This document shows positions 60,795 to 64,000 of a stretch of DNA of 64,000 bases, piece after piece. The DNA lies in the NCBI GenBank assembly GCA_934426825.1, contig CAKRYI010000001.1:62001-126000 (forward strand), given 5' to 3'. The DNA comes from an uncultured Acetatifactor sp. GTDB taxonomy: Bacteria; Bacillota; Clostridia; Lachnospirales; Lachnospiraceae. The stretch's first letter is position 1, and each line of letters starts with the position of its first letter. Below the pieces are notes generated by a model. It did no database searches, was not told the DNA's origin, and was given only the letters and a program-made list of their open reading frames with translations. Both the position numbers and the translations under genes were made by a program.

Positions 60795-61907
60795 ATGTTA
60801 AAAAATTACAGACTTAGAGATTTTGATTTCAAGTTGATATTGATGGTACTGGCGTTGTCTTTAGTCGGCGTTTTTGCCATCGGAAGTGCGGAAGAGTCCC
60901 TGATGTCAAGACAGCTGATGGGTGTCGTGGCAGGGGCATGTATTATGCTGGTGCTTACGTTCATCGATTATTCCCTGCTTTTAAAGTTGTACTGGCTGAT
61001 GTATGCGGGCAATCTGATACTGCTGATACTGGTTATCGTTGCGGGAAAAGAAGGCGGTGGAGCACAGAGATGGTTCCAAATCGGGGGACTGAAATTTCAG
61101 CCCTCCGAAACTGCTAAAATTTTATTGATTTTATTCTTTGCACAGTTTATTATGAAATATAAGGAGAAGTTGAATACCTTTAAGGTGATTGCGGCGTGTG
61201 TCGTTTTGATCGGTATTCCTTGGGCTTTGATTTATGAACAGCCCGATTTGTCCACCAGCGTGGTGGTACTGGTCATTTTCTGTATCATCATGTTTGCGGG
61301 AGGAATCAGCTACAAGATAGTGATTGGTGTCCTTGTGGTGGCGATTCCTGCGGTGGCAATATTGATTTCACTGGCGCTCCAGCCGGAAAATTCGATTTTG
61401 GACAAATACCAGAAAAACCGTATTTTATCCTTTATCAATCCGGAGGAGTATGCGACCACGGAGGCATATCAGCAGCTAAACTCCGTTACAGCCATTGCGT
61501 CCGGACAGTTAGACGGAAAGGGCTATAAAAACAACGAAATTACCTCCGTGAAAAACGGTAATTTTATTTCAGAGGCACAGACAGACTTTATCTTTGCGGT
61601 GATTGGGGAAGAATTCGGATTTAGAGGCTGCGTGGTTGTGATTGTGCTTTTGATTGGAATTGCGCTGGAATGTATATCCGTCGCCCGAAAGGCGAAGGAT
61701 ATTGCGGGAACCGTTATAGCGGCGGGAATGGGAGGACTGATTGCCTTTCAAGGTTTTTTCAACATTGGAGTTGCAGTCTTTATCCTTCCGAATACGGGAT
61801 TGCCCATGCCTTTTGTGAGCTACGGTCTGACGTCTCTGATGAGTCTTTATATCGGGATGGGATTTGTAATGAATGTAAGGCTGCAGGCAAGGAAAAATAA
61901 TTATTAA
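60795..61907 (+). CDS. rodA: RodA/FtsW-type SEDS peptidoglycan glycosyltransferase
   Basis: A 370-residue membrane protein with about ten segments that polymerises lipid II. SEDS marks are GGAQRWFQIGGLKFQPSE, the extracellular loop with GQLDGKGYKNNEITSVKNGN, and the C-terminal PNTGLPMPFVSYG. Its place with mreBCD, PBP2 and Min favours RodA over FtsW. Confidence 0.93.
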   Translation: MLKNYRLRDFDFKLILMVLALSLVGVFAIGSAEESLMSRQLMGVVAGACIMLVLTFIDYSLLLKLYWLMYAGNLILLILVIVAGKEGGGAQRWFQIGGLKFQPSETAKILLILFFAQFIMKYKEKLNTFKVIAACVVLIGIPWALIYEQPDLSTSVVVLVIFCIIMFAGGISYKIVIGVLVVAIPAVAILISLALQPENSILDKYQKNRILSFINPEEYATTEAYQQLNSVTAIASGQLDGKGYKNNEITSVKNGNFISEAQTDFIFAVIGEEFGFRGCVVVIVLLIGIALECISVARKAKDIAGTVIAAGMGGLIAFQGFFNIGVAVFILPNTGLPMPFVSYGLTSLMSLYIGMGFVMNVRLQARKNNY

Positions 61908-61928
61908 CAGCAGAGGGGGCTGACTTCG

Positions 61929-62324
61929 ATGAACATTGCACTGATTGCACATGATGCCAAGAAAAAACTGATGCAGAATTTTTGTATTGCTTACAGAGGA
62001 ATTCTGAGCAAAAATGAATTGTTTGCCACAGGTACAACGGGTAGACTGATTGAGGAAGTTACCAATCTGAATATTCACAAATATCTTGCGGGACATTTGG
62101 GCGGTGAGCAGCAGATTGGCGCGCAGATAGAGCATAACCAGATTGACCTCGTGATTTTCTTGAGAGACCCCCTGACGTCCAAGTCCCATGAGCCGGACGT
62201 CAATAACGTGGTTCGTCTCTGCGATATGCACAATATTCCTTTGGCAACCAATTTAGCGACAGCGGAACTGTTAATTAAGTCACTGGACAGAGGAGATTTA
62301 GAGTGGCGTGAGATGTATAAGTAA
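61929..62324 (+). CDS. mgsA: Methylglyoxal synthase
   Basis: Turns dihydroxyacetone phosphate into methylglyoxal and phosphate, a bypass of glycolysis under phosphate limitation. It has 131 residues. The catalytic segment is VIFLRDPLTSKSHEPDV, and ATGTTGRLI binds phosphate. The location in a cell-wall cluster is usual in Clostridia. The next gene begins 17 nt before its end. Confidence 0.95.
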   Translation: MNIALIAHDAKKKLMQNFCIAYRGILSKNELFATGTTGRLIEEVTNLNIHKYLAGHLGGEQQIGAQIEHNQIDLVIFLRDPLTSKSHEPDVNNVVRLCDMHNIPLATNLATAELLIKSLDRGDLEWREMYK

Positions 62325-63291
62325 ACGTTTTACAGGCTTATGTCTGGCGCTGGCTGTGATGTGCAGCTTTACGGCCTGCGGGAATCTGAAATATGATATG
62401 GCATATGAAGCGGATTCCGCCGTCAGCAGCTTTAACGTGATTTCCGGCAGGGAATCCAAAACGGCGCAGCCTTTTGCTGCGGATTTGTGCGTCATAACAG
62501 GGGATATACTGGATGATGAGAATGTGGACATGTCTCAGGCAACGGCGGCGGTTTTGGTGGATTTAAACAGCAAGGAAGCCGTCTATTCCAAGAACGCCCA
62601 CGAAAGACTGCATCCGGCAAGCCTCACCAAAGTTATGACAGCGCTGGTTGCTTTGGAAAACGGTTCGCTGGATCAGGTATTGACCGCTACGGACAATGTG
62701 AGAATTACGGAGTCCGGAGCGCAGTTGTGCGGAATCAAGAGCGGGGACAGCATGACGCTTGATCAGGCATTACATATCCTGTTAATGTACTCGGCAAATG
62801 ATGTGGCGCTTATGATTGCCGAAAATATCGGCGGCAGTGTGGAACATTTCGTGGAAATGATGAACGAGGAGGCGGTTCGCCTCGGCGCTACCAATACCAG
62901 TTTTGCCAATCCCCACGGGCTTACGGCGGACGGTCATTACACGACGGCATATGACTTATATCTGATTTTTAATGAGGCAATTAAGTATGATACCTTTACG
63001 GAAATCATACATATGGCAAATTATAAGACGACTTATTACGACAAGATCGGAAATGCCAAAGAAATTTCGGTGTCCAGCACTAACTGGTACCTAAACGGCA
63101 AGACCAAACAGCCGGAAAACATTACGGTAATCGGCGGCAAGACGGGAACAACCAATGCCGCAAGAAACTGTCTGATTTTATTGTCTAGGGATGTGAAGGG
63201 TTCCCCTTATATCTCGGTTATCTTAAGTTCGGTGTCAAGGGATATTTTGTATCCGGAAATGACAGATTTGTTAGAAGAAATCAATAAGTAG
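62308..63291 (+). CDS. D-alanyl-D-alanine carboxypeptidase (PBP5/DacA-like), probable lipoprotein
   Basis: Trims pentapeptide side chains of peptidoglycan. It has 327 residues. The signal peptide ends in a lipobox-like FTAC, so it is probably a lipid-anchored outer-surface protein. Catalytic motifs are SLTK (S105, K108), YSANDVAL (SxN) and GGKTGTT (KTG). It lacks the C-terminal PBP5 beta domain and amphipathic anchor, consistent with a lipoprotein. The GTG start at 62308 has AGGAGA upstream. Confidence 0.9.
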   Translation: MRCISKRFTGLCLALAVMCSFTACGNLKYDMAYEADSAVSSFNVISGRESKTAQPFAADLCVITGDILDDENVDMSQATAAVLVDLNSKEAVYSKNAHERLHPASLTKVMTALVALENGSLDQVLTATDNVRITESGAQLCGIKSGDSMTLDQALHILLMYSANDVALMIAENIGGSVEHFVEMMNEEAVRLGATNTSFANPHGLTADGHYTTAYDLYLIFNEAIKYDTFTEIIHMANYKTTYYDKIGNAKEISVSSTNWYLNGKTKQPENITVIGGKTGTTNAARNCLILLSRDVKGSPYISVILSSVSRDILYPEMTDLLEEINK

Positions 63292-63294
63292 AGG

Positions 63295-63323
63295 TTGTTT
63301 TTTGACATCATATCAACTATAAT
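63295..63323 (+). promoter_or_regulatory. Sigma-A promoter for the P-loop protein gene
   Basis: -35 TTGTTT (63295-63300), a 17-bp spacer and a perfect -10 TATAAT (63318-63323). The gene's ATG is 52 nt beyond the -10 and has a strong AGGAGGG. Confidence 0.55.
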
Positions 63324-63374
63324 AGAAACAGATAGAAAATTTTTTCCATCAATTTACGATAGGAGGGTTACCCA

Positions 63375-63794
63375 ATGGTTCAGTTAATTGTAGGCAAAAA
63401 AGGAAAAGGCAAGACCAAACAGTTATTGGATAAAGTGAATAATGAGGTTAAGAACATTTCGGGTAATATTGTTTATCTGGACAAAAGTACCAAGCATATG
63501 TATGAACTGAACAATAAGGTGCGTCTGATTGACGTCTCCCAGTGGCAGATTGAGACCAGTGATGAGTTTGTAGGTTTTGTATGCGGAATCATATCTCAGG
63601 ATCATGATTTGCAGCAGATGTATTTTGACAGCTTTTTAAAGAATGCCTGTCTGGAAGGAAAGGACATTACGGCTACCGTTGAGAAATTGGAGAAGGTAAG
63701 CGAAGCCAAAAAGGTTGATTTTATCTTGAGCGTATCCGTGGATGAAGAAGAGCTTCCGGAAGCAATGAAAGAGAAAGTAATTATTTCCCTGTAG
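63375..63794 (+). CDS. Small P-loop ATPase-like protein of unknown function
   Basis: A 139-residue soluble protein whose start (VGKKGKGKTKQLLDKVN) has a Walker A-like loop G-K-K-G-K-G-K-T. Beyond that no partner motif such as a clear Walker B is seen; IVYLDKSTKHMYEL follows at about 33-46. Similar proteins in Lachnospiraceae are sometimes annotated as twitching motility protein PilT, but no PilT features are present. It has its own promoter and terminator, so it is a single-gene unit. Confidence 0.75.
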   Translation: MVQLIVGKKGKGKTKQLLDKVNNEVKNISGNIVYLDKSTKHMYELNNKVRLIDVSQWQIETSDEFVGFVCGIISQDHDLQQMYFDSFLKNACLEGKDITATVEKLEKVSEAKKVDFILSVSVDEEELPEAMKEKVIISL

Positions 63795-63833
63795 GACTTT
63801 CCTGTGGGAAATGCAATAGTAACACACATAAGA

Positions 63834-63858
63834 AAAGCCTCGGATTAACCGAGGCTTT
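63834..63858 (+). terminator. Rho-independent terminator after the P-loop protein gene
   Basis: A 10-bp perfect stem (AAAGCCTCGG at 63834-63843 with CCGAGGCTTT at 63849-63858) with a 5-nt loop and an A-rich 5' and T-rich 3' side, so it may work in both directions. Confidence 0.88.
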
Positions 63859-63886
63859 TCATGAGTAATTTGGAGGTTTGGCAGCT

Positions 63887-64000
63887 TTGGCAAACGGCAG
63901 TAAAAAAATAAAACGATACAGAAAACCGTTGAATCTGAATATAGGTATGCTGATTTTTGGGGCTGTGTTTATCTACGTGATTATCTGTGTGATTATGTAT
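63887..64000 (+). CDS. Start of a membrane-anchored protein, possibly HlyD-family adaptor
   Basis: The frame opens at TTG 63887 with a GGAGG-type site about 10 nt before it and runs off the right edge. The 38 visible residues have a basic stretch KKIKRYRKPLNLN and then a membrane segment IGMLIFGAVFIYVIICVIMY. This start resembles HlyD-like periplasmic adaptor proteins of Lachnospiraceae, but too little is present to be sure. Confidence 0.5.
   Translation, partial: MANGSKKIKRYRKPLNLNIGMLIFGAVFIYVIICVIMY

Noticed and set aside
1..64000. tRNA, rRNA, CRISPR, insertion sequences, prophage
   Set aside because: I looked for tRNA T-loop patterns, repeated spacers, transposase or integrase motifs, and found none.

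Overview
The window reads as a chromosomal segment of an anaerobic, endospore-forming Gram-positive bacterium, most likely a member of the Lachnospiraceae (Clostridia). The grounds are: sporulation and spore-coat genes (spoIVA, a SpoVAF/GerA-type gene, cotJABC), oxygen-sensitive class III ribonucleotide reductase (nrdDG), strong AGGAGG-type ribosome sites with frequent GTG/TTG starts, moderate GC, and families typical of that group (the PDZ/DUF512 radical-SAM protein, long PBP2, DUF4321, a long PRPP synthetase variant). Of about 57 genes, only four (prs, a DUF2142 protein, an AraC regulator and helD) lie on the minus strand. I see no rRNA, tRNA, CRISPR array, insertion sequence or prophage. 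The gene content is mostly core chromosome.

Layout. 1-5150: the end of pgeF, a two-component system with a large unrecognised sensor region, and convergent prs. 5279-14644: a housekeeping run of DUF512 gene, der, plsY, gpsA, then a MoxR ATPase plus VWA protein, tyrS and spoIVA. The spoIVA start region is the most striking regulatory site in the window: the tyrS terminator hairpin, a near-consensus sigma-E promoter and the spoIVA ribosome site share about 60 bp. 14647-17835: two divergent polytopic membrane proteins resembling cell-surface glycosyltransferases. 17855-21886: a tightly coupled nucleoside/nucleobase salvage operon (phosphorylase, cytidine deaminase, SAH/MTA-type deaminase, NCS2 permease). 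21916-25453: a membrane-anchored MutS-like ATPase, a 56-residue membrane peptide, a YjjG-like phosphatase and a WYL regulator. 25481-28766: nrdD, nrdG and a dUTPase-like gene, which together supply DNA precursors under anoxia. 28874-31991: a small membrane protein, a spore germination gene and cotJABC, followed by a 17-bp tandem repeat and a terminator.

31992-33066 is an AT-rich scar with two terminators, a small orphan ORF and a 5'-truncated PnuC-like fragment. 33067-40489 is metabolic: an AGCS symporter, an AraC regulator divergent from an inverted-domain GH3 glycosidase, and HelD, whose gene overlaps the GH3 gene tail-to-tail. 40724-45188: pepT, miaB, and a SulP transporter. 45410-52540: mutS, mutL, miaA and a YnbB-type PLP enzyme. 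52667-63291 is a shape and division cluster: DUF4321, radC, mreBCD, PBP2, minCDE, rodA, mgsA and a D,D-carboxypeptidase. It would give lateral wall synthesis, septum placement and peptidoglycan trimming from one transcriptional neighbourhood. The window ends with a small P-loop protein, a terminator and the first codons of a membrane-anchored protein.

No clearly new multi-gene system stands out. The best leads are regulatory layouts (spoIVA, mutS and pepT leaders, divergent prs promoters) and a few under-described genes (MoxR/VWA pair, membrane MutS-like cluster, the extra domain in PBP2).
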